Notes under the pieces: model-generated
The model's input: only the letters and a program-made list of their open reading frames with translations
What the model was told of the DNA's origin: nothing
Databases searched by the model: none
Shown: positions 16,707-24,573 of the stretch, one piece after another
Numbering within the stretch: position 1 is the first letter of the stretch
Layout: each line of letters opens with the position of its first letter
Program-made: the position numbers and the translations under genes
Source: Gemmatimonadaceae bacterium
GTDB lineage: Bacteria; Gemmatimonadota; Gemmatimonadetes; Gemmatimonadales; Gemmatimonadaceae
Assembly (NCBI GenBank): GCA_025362035.1
Contig: JANYIN010000133.1
Coordinates: 28,676 to 92,675 of the forward strand
Length of the DNA stretch: 64,000 bases
Direction: 5' to 3'

Positions 16707-17258
16707 ATGCGCTACGCGCTGCTATCGGATGTACATGCCAATCCGGCGGTCACGCTCGGCTTCTGGTCCGTGCGGCGATTCCCCACCGCGGACGTCATTC
16801 CCTATATCAGTTCGCAATGCGCCGGCGCACTCGCGGCGGCGGCGGTCCTTGGATGGCTTCTTGGGCCCGTCGCGAATTTCGGCGCCACGGTTCCGTCGCT
16901 TCCCGTCACCCAGGCATTCGTGGTCGAGATGGGATTCAGCGGAATCCTCGCCTTCGTGATCTCGGCCGCGGCCACTGACTCGCGCACACCGCCGGCGATC
17001 GCGCCGTTCGTGATTGGCTCCACAGTCTTTGCTGGAGCGCTCGTCACCGGCCCGCTCACCGGCGGCTCATTCAACCCGGCGAGGACGTTCGGGCCGGCAT
17101 TGGTCGGCGGAATTTGGACGTCGCACTGGCTCTACTGGTTGGCGCCCATCGCGGGCATGATCGTCGCCATGCATCTGTATGACTTCCTGCGCGCAGCGAC
17201 GCCGGAGCGCGACGCGCCGCTGACGGTCACGGGCGTCGAAGGGCCGATCGAGGAGTAG
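16707..17258 (+). CDS. Aquaporin (MIP) lacking its first third, with a foreign N-terminus
   Basis: The 183-residue product begins exactly at the first NPA box: HANPAVTLGFWSVRRFP, then helices 3-6 with the second box GGSFNPARTFGPALV. Full MIP channels have two helices and a loop before the first NPA; here they are replaced by nine residues, MRYALLSDV, which match the start of YfcE-type metallophosphoesterases (MRYA-SD-HAN). An in-frame TGA lies three codons before the ATG, so no upstream extension is possible. The join looks like a deletion between two genes at a shared HAN/NPA coding patch. In ars operons this family moves arsenite. Without helices 1 and 2 it is unlikely to form a normal pore, so it may be a pseudogene. 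Confidence 0.75.
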   Translation: MRYALLSDVHANPAVTLGFWSVRRFPTADVIPYISSQCAGALAAAAVLGWLLGPVANFGATVPSLPVTQAFVVEMGFSGILAFVISAAATDSRTPPAIAPFVIGSTVFAGALVTGPLTGGSFNPARTFGPALVGGIWTSHWLYWLAPIAGMIVAMHLYDFLRAATPERDAPLTVTGVEGPIEE

Positions 17259-17289
17259 GTGCGGCTCTCCCGGTCGTATACTTCCGCCC

Positions 17290-18375
17290 ATGATCCGCCC
17301 GTTTGCGTCACTTGGCTCCTCGCCGTCTGGAGACCGGCTGCAGAGGATACTCCGCTCGCCGAACTATCGCGACGGCGCATTTCAGAATCCTGTGCCCGGC
17401 GGCCTGGATGCCATGTGGCCGACGATCGCGACCCTGCAGCGCCAGTTCTTCGGAAAGGAGCGGCGCCGTCCGCCCGCGCCCATTCCAATCGTCCCGCTGG
17501 CGCGAAAGGACTTCGAGTCGAGCCCCGCGTCCGGATTACGCGTGACATGGCTCGGCCACGCCACGACGCTCATTGAGATCGACGGATTTCGAGTGCTGGT
17601 CGACCCCGTCTGGTGCGATCGAGCGTCACCCTCGCAGCTCATCGGTCCCGAGCGCTTCCACGCGCCACCCATCGCTCTGCAGGACCTACCGGCGCTGGAC
17701 GTCGTGGTCCTGACGCACGATCACTACGATCACCTCGACATGGATGCGGTGCGCACCCTGGCGTCGAGTGCGACGCAGGACCGCATGCAGTTCGTGACTG
17801 CGCTGGGCGTCGGCGCCCATCTCGAGTCGTGGGGCATAACGAGCCGCCGGATTACGGAACTCGATTGGACGGACACGGCGCATGTCGGCGAGCTGCGAAT
17901 CATCGCTGCGCCGGCGCGACATTATTCGGGACGGATGCTCGAGCGCAACCAGACGCTGTGGGCGTCGTGGGTGATCGCCGGGCCGCGCCACCGTGTATTC
18001 CACAGCGGCGACACGGGCTTCTTCGCGGGAATCTCGCTCGTCGGTGAGAAGTATGGCCCCTTCCACCTCAGCATGATCAAGGTCGGGGCGTATGGAGAGG
18101 ACTGGCCGGACATCCATCTGAATCCGGAGGAGGCGGTTCGCGTCCACGAGTCGATCGGTGGCGGGCTTCTTCTTCCCATCCATTGGGGAACGTTCAACCT
18201 GGCATTCCACTCGTGGGATGAACCGGTTGACCGCCTCGTGGCGGCGGCCGAGCGCGCGGCGAACACTCAGCTCGTCGTGCCGCGTCCGGGTCAATGTATC
18301 GAGCCGTCGTCGCCGCCATCGCTGACGACGTGGTGGCGACAACTCATGCCAGCCCAGGCCTCGCAGCGTCCGTAG
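17290..18375 (+). CDS. MBL-fold hydrolase, NAPE-PLD/UlaG-like
   Basis: A 361-residue metallo-beta-lactamase fold protein. After an N-terminal extension (FQNPVPGGLDAMWPTI...), the core starts with VTWLGHATTLIEIDGFRVLVDP, followed by the zinc motif LTHDHYDHLDMDAV (HxHxDH), APARHYSG, HSGDTGFF (metal Asp) and LLPIHWGTF with the last His. The extension and motif order are those of the N-acyl-phosphatidylethanolamine phospholipase D-like group; the bacterial substrate is unknown. It begins 31 bp after the aquaporin remnant and may be read from the same transcript. Confidence 0.85.
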   Translation: MIRPFASLGSSPSGDRLQRILRSPNYRDGAFQNPVPGGLDAMWPTIATLQRQFFGKERRRPPAPIPIVPLARKDFESSPASGLRVTWLGHATTLIEIDGFRVLVDPVWCDRASPSQLIGPERFHAPPIALQDLPALDVVVLTHDHYDHLDMDAVRTLASSATQDRMQFVTALGVGAHLESWGITSRRITELDWTDTAHVGELRIIAAPARHYSGRMLERNQTLWASWVIAGPRHRVFHSGDTGFFAGISLVGEKYGPFHLSMIKVGAYGEDWPDIHLNPEEAVRVHESIGGGLLLPIHWGTFNLAFHSWDEPVDRLVAAAERAANTQLVVPRPGQCIEPSSPPSLTTWWRQLMPAQASQRP

Positions 18376-19482
18376 GTCTTCTCGCATTTGGGACGGCGCA
18401 CACTTGCTTCGTTGCCGCAAGACGGCCCGTCCTGACCACGACCACTAACGAGCCCGCGTCGGCGCGGACGAAGCCATCGTCGGTACGAACGAGGCCATCG
18501 TCGGCACGGAGGAGGCCATCGTCGGCGCGGACGAGGCAATCGCTGACGCGGACGAGGCTATCGTCGGCGCGGACGAGGTCATCATCGGAGCGGTCGAGAC
18601 CTTCGTCGGCGCGGACGAGGTTATCGTCGGCGCGCAGGCGACGTTTGGGGGTGCGGAGGAGACTATCGCCGGCGCGGACGGGGTTCATGCCGCTGCGGGC
18701 GACGCTCTCGGCGGTGCGGACGAGGCTTGCGGCGACGCGCACAAGGCTGTCCGCGGCGCGACGGATCCTCACGTCGCTGTGAACGTGCGTCGCAGCGGAG
18801 CGGACGCGCCCGTCGTGGCGACGACGCTGCCGAGCGACGCGTCGGACGATGCTCTCATCAGTGCCGGCGAGGCTTTCGTCGGCGCGGAGGAAACTCATGG
18901 CCGCGCGGACGACGCTGTCGCCGGAACGAACGGGGCAGTCGGCCATTCGCAGCATCCTGTCGTCGCGTCGGCGCGGGCTGTGGCCACGTCTGACGGGGCT
19001 GTCGTCGGTGGGGTCGCGCTTCACGTCGCGCTGGATCAGCCTGTTGCGGCGTCTGAGCAGGCTGTCCTCCTGCTGGACGGAGATGCCCTCGCAGCATTCG
19101 ACGCTGTCGTCGCTGGCCACGGGTCCGACGTCCGAACGAGGCCGACTCGCCACGCCACTCATAGCGCCGTCGTCGCATTGCGCGGAAAAAACCAGTCGCT
19201 TCGGCGACGCGACGTCGAGCCGACGTAAGCCATCCGCGCTGTCTCGCGGAACCCTCGCCCCGTTTCAGGAACGGCAACGGCAACGGGCAGAGTGACGTCC
19301 GATCGGACGACGATGACGGGGGATGGGCTTCTGTCGCGGGTGCTGGGTAGCGGCTATGTGGGTGTGAGCGAACGCCGGGAACAGCGCGCGCGTATATCAG
19401 GGGGACAGGAAGCGTCGTCGGGTCCCTCTTCCCGGGCGCGCGACGTGATCTCAGCGCGTACCGACCATTCCACCTGGACCGC
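18376..19482. other. 1.1-kb region without a confident gene, mostly tandem repeat
   Basis: The stretch between the MBL hydrolase and the M28 peptidase. Bases about 18450-19120 are a degenerate 21-bp tandem repeat (separate entry). The remaining 360 bp before the peptidase are GC-rich with no convincing reading frame; the peptidase promoter should lie there (a GTATATCAG patch at about 19391). Several ORFs stay open across the repeat on both strands because a 21-bp period is a multiple of three; none has a recognisable domain or a good ribosome-binding site. Confidence 0.6.
18458..19120 (+). repeat. Degenerate 21-bp tandem repeat, about 31 units, encoding a heptad
   Basis: Consecutive 21-base units with a consensus near GCTATCGTCGGCGCGGACGA+G can be followed from about 18458 to 19120 without loss of phase; the best conserved units are the first ten. 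In the plus-strand frame that starts each unit at GCN the translation is a heptad A-[IV]-V-G-A-D-E. In the early units the most variable bases (unit positions 3 and 12) are third codon positions of this frame (GCC/GCA/GCT; GGC/GGT/GGA). That frame is open from 18449 to 19228 but is preceded by TAA at 18446 and has no start codon until about 18779. A 272-codon ORF also stays open on the minus strand (18344-19162). Confidence 0.8.
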
Positions 19483-20703
19483 ATGTCTCTCTCGTCGAAA
19501 AGCATTCTCGCGGGCGTTGCGCTTGCCGCTGCCATGGCCACACCAGTTCTATCGCAGAGTCCTGTGGGAGGGGTGCGCTCCGACTCCGCCGATGAGGCCA
19601 TAACGCAGATCGTCGCACGGCTCGATCTCGAGAGGTACAAGGCGACCATCAAGGGGCTCACGCAGTTCGGCGACCGTCGTCAGGGCACGGACCGCAATCG
19701 GAATGCGGTGGACTGGATCGAGGCGCAGTTGAAGAGCTATGGCTGCACACCGACCGCGCGCATCACGTACGAGTATCAGCCGCCACCGCCGCGCGTGGCG
19801 ACGCCTCGCCCTCAAGGCACCGGTCGCGGCAGCACAGCGCAGGGAGGGGGCCGCATGTTCGGTGTGCGGACGCCAACAGGCGTCAATACCGACTCGCTCA
19901 AGCAAACCGACCCGAAGGTTCGCGCGCTCGATGCGCAGCCAACGTCGCCGGGTGAGAGACAGGAGGTCTACTGCACGAAGACCGGCGCTACGCGTCCCGA
20001 CGAGATGTACATCGTCGGCGCGCACATGGACGGCCATGGCTGGGGTGAGGCCGCCAATGACGACGGCTCCGGCACCGCCTTGGTGATGGAGCTCGCGCGC
20101 ATCTTCAGCTCGCCGGACGTGGAGACCGTCCGCTCGATCCGCTTCATCCTGTGGAACAACGAGGAGACGGGTCTCAATGGCGCTCGTGCGTACGTCGCGC
20201 AGCGATCGGCACTGCAGGGCAAGGAAGATCCGGCCGGTTCGGGCAAGTATCCGGAGCCCAGGTGGCTGGGGATGATCCAGCACGACATGATGCTGTTCGA
20301 TCACGGCATGCCCAATCCCGACGGCACCATGCGAAAGGAGCAGCGCGCGGAGGCCGACGTGAACATCGAGTTCGCCGGTTCGTCCAAGTTCGCTGACGGA
20401 GCCATGAAGCTCGCGTGGTTCTTTCAGACCGCGAATGAAAAGTTCGCCGCCGACTATCCCGCCGCGGTGAGCCAGCACATGACCAACACGGACTCCGATC
20501 CGTTCAAGGACATCGTTCCCGCTATCAGCCTGCGCGAGAACGAGCGCGGCGCCCAGATCGGCGCGGGCTGGGACCCGCAGTGGCATCAGGTCACTGACAT
20601 GTACTCCACGTATGACGACAAGGATTTCCGCCTCGGCTTGAACGCCACGCAGACTACGCTCGGCGCCCTCGCGCAGCTGACTGGAGCGAAGCTCAGGAAG
20701 TGA
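19483..20703 (+). CDS. Secreted M28 family zinc peptidase
   Basis: A 406-residue protein with a signal peptide (SILAGVALAAAMATPVLSQ) and an M28 catalytic domain. Metal ligands and catalytic residues are visible in GAHMDGHG (about residue 179), NDDGSGTALVMELAR (Asp near 192) and WNNEETGLNGARAYV (Glu-Glu near 225), with later IQHDMMLFD and the final WHQVTDMYSTYD supplying the other ligands. A Pro/Gly-rich insert (residues about 105-130, RPQGTGRGSTAQGGG) precedes the metal site. It probably acts as an aminopeptidase or carboxypeptidase in the periplasm or outside. It fits the peptide-scavenging set of this genome with the S9 peptidase and amidohydrolase. Confidence 0.87.
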   Translation: MSLSSKSILAGVALAAAMATPVLSQSPVGGVRSDSADEAITQIVARLDLERYKATIKGLTQFGDRRQGTDRNRNAVDWIEAQLKSYGCTPTARITYEYQPPPPRVATPRPQGTGRGSTAQGGGRMFGVRTPTGVNTDSLKQTDPKVRALDAQPTSPGERQEVYCTKTGATRPDEMYIVGAHMDGHGWGEAANDDGSGTALVMELARIFSSPDVETVRSIRFILWNNEETGLNGARAYVAQRSALQGKEDPAGSGKYPEPRWLGMIQHDMMLFDHGMPNPDGTMRKEQRAEADVNIEFAGSSKFADGAMKLAWFFQTANEKFAADYPAAVSQHMTNTDSDPFKDIVPAISLRENERGAQIGAGWDPQWHQVTDMYSTYDDKDFRLGLNATQTTLGALAQLTGAKLRK

Positions 20704-20830
20704 GGCGCCGGGCGCGATTCGCGGGGGACGCCGGTATAACGCCGACCCATGGCGCACCGACCGGCGCGCCCTCACTTTCGTCCCCTCTCGCCCAGGGAGT
20801 ACTGGTGCCGCCCGTGAAATCGCTGGCGTC

Positions 20831-22459
20831 GTGATCTGGAGACAGAGCTACGACCCGCTGCAGAACGTCGTCCTCTCGACGCTTGTCGCGGCCCTTCCGC
20901 TCGTCGTGCTCCTCGGCCTGCTGGCGTCGCGTCGAATCCGCGCGCACTACGCGGCACTTGGGGGATTGGTGGTCGCCGTGCTGGTGGCGGTGTTCGTCAT
21001 CGGCATGCCCGTCGGCATGGCGTTGGCCGCGGCCGAGTTCGGCGCCCTGTACGGGTTGCTGCCGATTGGCTGGATCATCATCAACGTGCTCTTCCTGTAT
21101 CATCTCGCGGAGCAGCGTGGGTTGCTGGACGACCTCCGGAACGCGATAACGCACGTCACCGTCGATCCGCGCCTGCAACTCCTGCTGATCGCGTTCTCCT
21201 TCGGCGCCTTTTTCGAGGGCGCGGCGGGCTTCGGGACGCCAGTGGCCGTGACGAGCGTCCTGCTGATTGGACTCGGCTTCGCGCCGTTGCAGGCATCCGG
21301 GCTGTCGCTCATCGCGAACACGGCGCCCGTGGCATTCGGCGCGCTCGGCACACCCATCATTGCTCTGCAGGGGGTCACCGGGCTGGATCTCCAGCAGTTG
21401 AGCCAGATGGTGGGACGCCAGCTGCCGATCTTCTCGCTCATGATTCCGTTCTGGCTGATCTGCGCGTTCGCCGGCTTTCGCGGCATGCTCGACGTGTGGC
21501 CGGCGCTGTTGGTGGCGGGACTCACCTTTGCCGTGCCGCAGTTTCTCGTTTCCAACTTTCACGGGCCCTGGCTCGTGGACATCGTGTCCGCGATCTGCTC
21601 CATCGTGGCGCTCACCTGGTTCCTCCGGTACTGGAGTCCGCCCCAGTACGAGGTGCGGAGCACGCCCCGGAAAGACGCCGGCGGGCTTGCGCAGCCCGCG
21701 TTCTATCTTCGCGCATTCATGCCGTGGCTGGTGCTGAGCGCGTTCGTGTTCGTGTGGGGCCTGCCACAAGTGAAGGCGCTTCTCAACGGACTCTCGGCGC
21801 CGACGCTGCCGATTCACGGCCTCGACCGGCTCGTTCAACGGGTGCCGCCGGTGGTGCAGGTCGTGACCACCGAGCCCGCGGTCTTTCTGTGCAACTGGTT
21901 GTCCGCCTCAGGCACGGCCATCCTGCTGTCCGCCATCGTATCTGGGCTACTGATGCGGTATCGCCTGAGCGAGATGTTGCGCATCTACGTGCGCACGGTG
22001 TGGCTCGTGCGGCAGTCGCTCATCACGATCGCCGCGATGCTGGCGCTCGGGTACACGACGCGATACTCGGGTGAAGACGTCATTCTTGGTCTCGCCTTCG
22101 CGCGCACCGGAGCGATGTATCCGTTCTTCGGGGCGATGCTCGGCTGGCTGGGCGTGGCCCTCACCGGGTCGGACACGTCATCGAACGTGCTGTTCGGCAG
22201 CCTTCAGAAGATTACCGCCCACCAGATTGGCGTGAGCCCCGTGCTCATGGCGGCGGCGAACAGTTCGGGCGGGGTGATGGGGAAGATGATCGACGCACAG
22301 AGCATCGTCGTCGCGAGCACCGCCACGCGTTGGTACGGACAGGAGTGGCGCATCCTTCGCTTCGTGATCTTCCACAGCATCGCGCTGGCGGCGCTGGTGG
22401 GCGTGCTCGTTCTGTTGCAGGCCTACGTCGCGCCGTTTACGCGGATGGTGCCGCATTGA
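20831..22459 (+). CDS. lldP: L-lactate permease family transporter
   Basis: A 542-residue polytopic membrane protein of the LldP/GlcA family, beginning at GTG 20831 with WRQSYDPL, the usual N-terminus of the family. Diagnostic blocks include FGAFFEGAAGFGTPVAVTSVLLIGLGF, NTAPVAFGALGTPI and, near the C-terminus, LTGSDTSSNVLFGSLQ and AANSSGGVMGKMIDAQSIVVA. It imports lactate or glycolate with protons. The FMN 2-hydroxyacid enzyme at 12.4 kb could use the imported substrate. The downstream MarR gene has its own promoter. Confidence 0.9.
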   Translation: MIWRQSYDPLQNVVLSTLVAALPLVVLLGLLASRRIRAHYAALGGLVVAVLVAVFVIGMPVGMALAAAEFGALYGLLPIGWIIINVLFLYHLAEQRGLLDDLRNAITHVTVDPRLQLLLIAFSFGAFFEGAAGFGTPVAVTSVLLIGLGFAPLQASGLSLIANTAPVAFGALGTPIIALQGVTGLDLQQLSQMVGRQLPIFSLMIPFWLICAFAGFRGMLDVWPALLVAGLTFAVPQFLVSNFHGPWLVDIVSAICSIVALTWFLRYWSPPQYEVRSTPRKDAGGLAQPAFYLRAFMPWLVLSAFVFVWGLPQVKALLNGLSAPTLPIHGLDRLVQRVPPVVQVVTTEPAVFLCNWLSASGTAILLSAIVSGLLMRYRLSEMLRIYVRTVWLVRQSLITIAAMLALGYTTRYSGEDVILGLAFARTGAMYPFFGAMLGWLGVALTGSDTSSNVLFGSLQKITAHQIGVSPVLMAAANSSGGVMGKMIDAQSIVVASTATRWYGQEWRILRFVIFHSIALAALVGVLVLLQAYVAPFTRMVPH

Positions 22460-22546
22460 CCGAAGGCAGCGGTGTGCATTTCTCAGCAGGCGAACCCCAC
22501 GTTTGCCACGGCCAACGACTGTGGCTGTCGTCTCGCACTAGACTGG

Positions 22547-22588
22547 TTGACTTGAATCCGTCGCGGCTGTATTGTTCATAGTATGAAC
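22547..22588 (+). promoter_or_regulatory. marR promoter with palindromic operator over the start codon
   Basis: TTGACT (22547-22552), 17 bp, TATTGT (22570-22575) form a strong sigma-70-type promoter. The perfect palindrome GTTCATA-G-TATGAAC spans 22574-22588 and covers the end of the -10, the predicted start at about 22582-22583 and the ATG at 22583. The transcript would be leaderless. The operator is a good candidate for autorepression by the MarR protein. A related 12-bp palindrome lies just after the gene. Confidence 0.75.
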
Positions 22589-23050
22589 TACAATGATGAT
22601 TGCCATCCCGATGCCGGGAAGGCGTCCACCGATGAATTGGGCGGAAGCTCGGTCAACTCGATGCTGGGGCTGCTCCGTGCGGCCCGGAACATTCAGGACC
22701 AGTTGGAAGTGACGCTGGATTTCGTGGGGCTTTCATCGGCCAAGTATCAGGCGCTGGACGCGCTCGTCAATGCCGGGGGTTCTCTGCCCCTCAGCGAATT
22801 GGCCGGCAAGCTGCGGTGCGTGCGATCAAACATCACTCAGTTGGCAGATCGGCTGGAAGCGGACGGTCTAGTGAAGCGCGTGGATGACCAGAACGACCGG
22901 CGCGCCATCCTGGCCGTGGTAACGCCGCTCGGTGCCGCTCGGCAGAAGGCCGGCGAGGCGGCCATCGCTGCGCTACAGGACTCTCTCGCGGCGCGCGTGG
23001 CCCCTGAGGATCGCGCGTCCTTTCTGCGGGTCTTGGCCGTTTTGCAGTAG
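22583..23050 (+). CDS. MarR family transcriptional regulator
   Basis: A 155-residue winged-helix regulator. After an N-terminal tail (NYNDDCHPDAGKAST...) comes LLRAARNIQDQLEVTLDFVGLSSAKYQALDAL, then LSELAGKLRCVRSNITQLADRLEADGLVKRV and the wing DDQNDRRAILAVVT, as in MarR proteins. The ATG sits at the predicted transcription start inside a palindrome, so the gene is probably read as a leaderless mRNA and controls itself. Cysteines at residues 7 and in LRCVRSN could allow redox sensing but this is speculation. Ligand unknown. Confidence 0.85.
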   Translation: MNYNDDCHPDAGKASTDELGGSSVNSMLGLLRAARNIQDQLEVTLDFVGLSSAKYQALDALVNAGGSLPLSELAGKLRCVRSNITQLADRLEADGLVKRVDDQNDRRAILAVVTPLGAARQKAGEAAIAALQDSLAARVAPEDRASFLRVLAVLQ

Positions 23051-23075
23051 TGGAACCTTTTCTATGGTCGCCAGC

Positions 23076-23087
23076 TTCATATATGAA
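23076..23087. promoter_or_regulatory. Second TTCATA/TATGAA palindrome, candidate MarR site
   Basis: A perfect 12-bp palindrome TTCATATATGAA lies 26 bp after the marR stop. It shares both half-sites with the operator at 22574-22588 (TTCATA and TATGAA; spacing differs by one base). It may be a second operator that puts the downstream DUF3108 gene under MarR control, although that gene starts 206 bp further on. Confidence 0.55.
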
Positions 23088-23292
23088 CAGTGTAGGCGTA
23101 GAAGATTGATGGGACGTTTGGTCCCCAGTCGATTCCACTACCCGCCGTTCGACGAACTTCATGAGGCGGGCGAAAATGAACCAAAACGGATTCTGGCGTC
23201 GTAGTCATATCAACGTCTGCGCAATCTCGTGACGCCCGCAGGCGCTCATCCGCAGTAAGACCCGCACCGCGGTGCCGGGGGAGTAATGCCAA

Positions 23293-24264
23293 ATGTCCCA
23301 CAGAAATTTGAACGTCAGCGCGTCAGATGCGGCCCGATTCGCGCCGAGTGCGGCGGTATTTCGCGCCGGCTTCGCGCTGGCGGTGCTCACCGCTTTGAGC
23401 GCGTTTGCCTTTCGTGCTGGCGCGCAGACGTTTACATCGAGGACGGTTGACGTCCGTCCCCTGGCCAAGCTCGCTGCCACGACCGCCACGGAATCGGCGC
23501 GTGTGCAGCCCGTCGTGCCGGTATTTGCCACGAGCGCCGCGCGCACCGCGGTGTTCTTCGCTCCGGCCCCGTTCGCGGTGGGAGAGGAGCTGGCCTACAA
23601 AGCGACGTTTGGCGTGCTCCCGGCCGGGACTGCCCGGATGCGTGTGGACGGCATCGATCTCGTGCGTGGACGTCCCGCGTACCACGTGGTCTTCTCAATT
23701 GACGGAGGCGTGCCGTTCTTCCGGGTGAAGGACCGATATGAGAGCTGGATCGATGTGCAGACGCTTGCTTCGTTGCGCCATCGGCAGGTGATCTCGGAGG
23801 GACGGTATCATCGCAACACGACGTACGAGATCTATCCGGAGCGCGCCATGTTCCAGCGGGACACCGAACCGATGGAGCCGAGCGTGGCGAATCCTCTCGA
23901 CGATGGTTCCTTCATATACGCCGTCCGGTCCGAGCGCCTGAAGGTGGGCGAGACGCGTCGCGACGACCGCTATTTCCGTCCTGACAGAAATCCGGTGATC
24001 CTCACCGGGCTGCGGCGCGACACCGTCACGGTAGCCGCCGGCACGTACGCGACGATGGTCGTACGCCCCTCCATCAAGGCCAATGGCCTGTTCTCGGAGA
24101 ACGGCGATGCGCAGATCTGGTTCAGCGAAGACGCGTCGCGATATCCCGTCCAAGTGAAGACGAAGTTTTCGAGGTTCTCGCTGACGTTGTCGCTCCAGTC
24201 GGTGACGGCCGGTGACCGTGCCTCGCATGCGCGGCTGGTTACCGGAGCCGTGGAGGCCCAATAG
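23293..24264 (+). CDS. DUF3108 domain-containing secreted protein
   Basis: A 323-residue protein with a long N-terminal region containing a signal-type helix (FRAGFALAVLTALSAFAFRAGAQ, cleavage after GAQ) and then the DUF3108 pattern: FAVGEELAYKATFGVLPAGTARMRV, VKDRYESWIDVQTLASLRH, and PVQVKTKFSRFSLTLSLQSV near the end. DUF3108 proteins are predicted periplasmic or outer-membrane lipocalin-like barrels of unknown function. The start could also be further in, as MSHRNLNVSAS precedes the signal helix by about 20 residues. Upstream lies the candidate MarR site. Confidence 0.75.
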   Translation: MSHRNLNVSASDAARFAPSAAVFRAGFALAVLTALSAFAFRAGAQTFTSRTVDVRPLAKLAATTATESARVQPVVPVFATSAARTAVFFAPAPFAVGEELAYKATFGVLPAGTARMRVDGIDLVRGRPAYHVVFSIDGGVPFFRVKDRYESWIDVQTLASLRHRQVISEGRYHRNTTYEIYPERAMFQRDTEPMEPSVANPLDDGSFIYAVRSERLKVGETRRDDRYFRPDRNPVILTGLRRDTVTVAAGTYATMVVRPSIKANGLFSENGDAQIWFSEDASRYPVQVKTKFSRFSLTLSLQSVTAGDRASHARLVTGAVEAQ

Positions 24265-24348
24265 CGAGAATCAGCCGGGCCTTTTCGCCTCTTCAGCCGG
24301 CCGCTCGGCGGCCGTTGAAGACGCCGACAGCTGCCGATACTGAGTGTC

Positions 24349-24573
24349 ATGGCGACCGACAAAGTCCCGGCGATCGGCAAGATCAGGAAAGTCAAAGGCG
24401 CGTCCAACGCGAGCGAAGGTGTCGCAACCGTGTCGCTGCCGCTTTCATCGGATGCTTCGCGACAGTGGGAACAACCCGTGGACTCCGTCGAGATCAGCGA
24501 TGTGGGGCGAGCGCTCGCCGCGAAGATTGCGACGGATGTGAATGCGGTCCGTGGATGGCGCGTCACTCCTTAG
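24349..24573 (+). CDS. Small hypothetical protein, 74 residues
   Basis: An ORF starting MATDKVPAIGKIRKVKG and ending AKIATDVNAVRGWRVTP. It has normal codon use for this genome and a Ser-rich middle, no membrane helix and no signal. The layout (basic N-terminus, acidic linker, C-terminal helix with a repeated ALAAKIATDV) is vaguely like small anti-sigma or regulatory peptides but I cannot assign a family. Its last 11 bases overlap the end of cydB on the other strand. It may be real but could be a chance ORF. Confidence 0.4.
   Translation: MATDKVPAIGKIRKVKGASNASEGVATVSLPLSSDASRQWEQPVDSVEISDVGRALAAKIATDVNAVRGWRVTP

Noticed and set aside
18450..19120. CRISPR array
   Set aside because: The units are contiguous 21-bp repeats with no unique spacers and no cas genes nearby.
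18344..19162. Minus-strand ORF of 272 codons across the 21-bp repeat
   Set aside because: The period is a multiple of three, so frames stay open by chance; no ribosome-binding site, and early-unit variation falls on non-synonymous positions of this frame.
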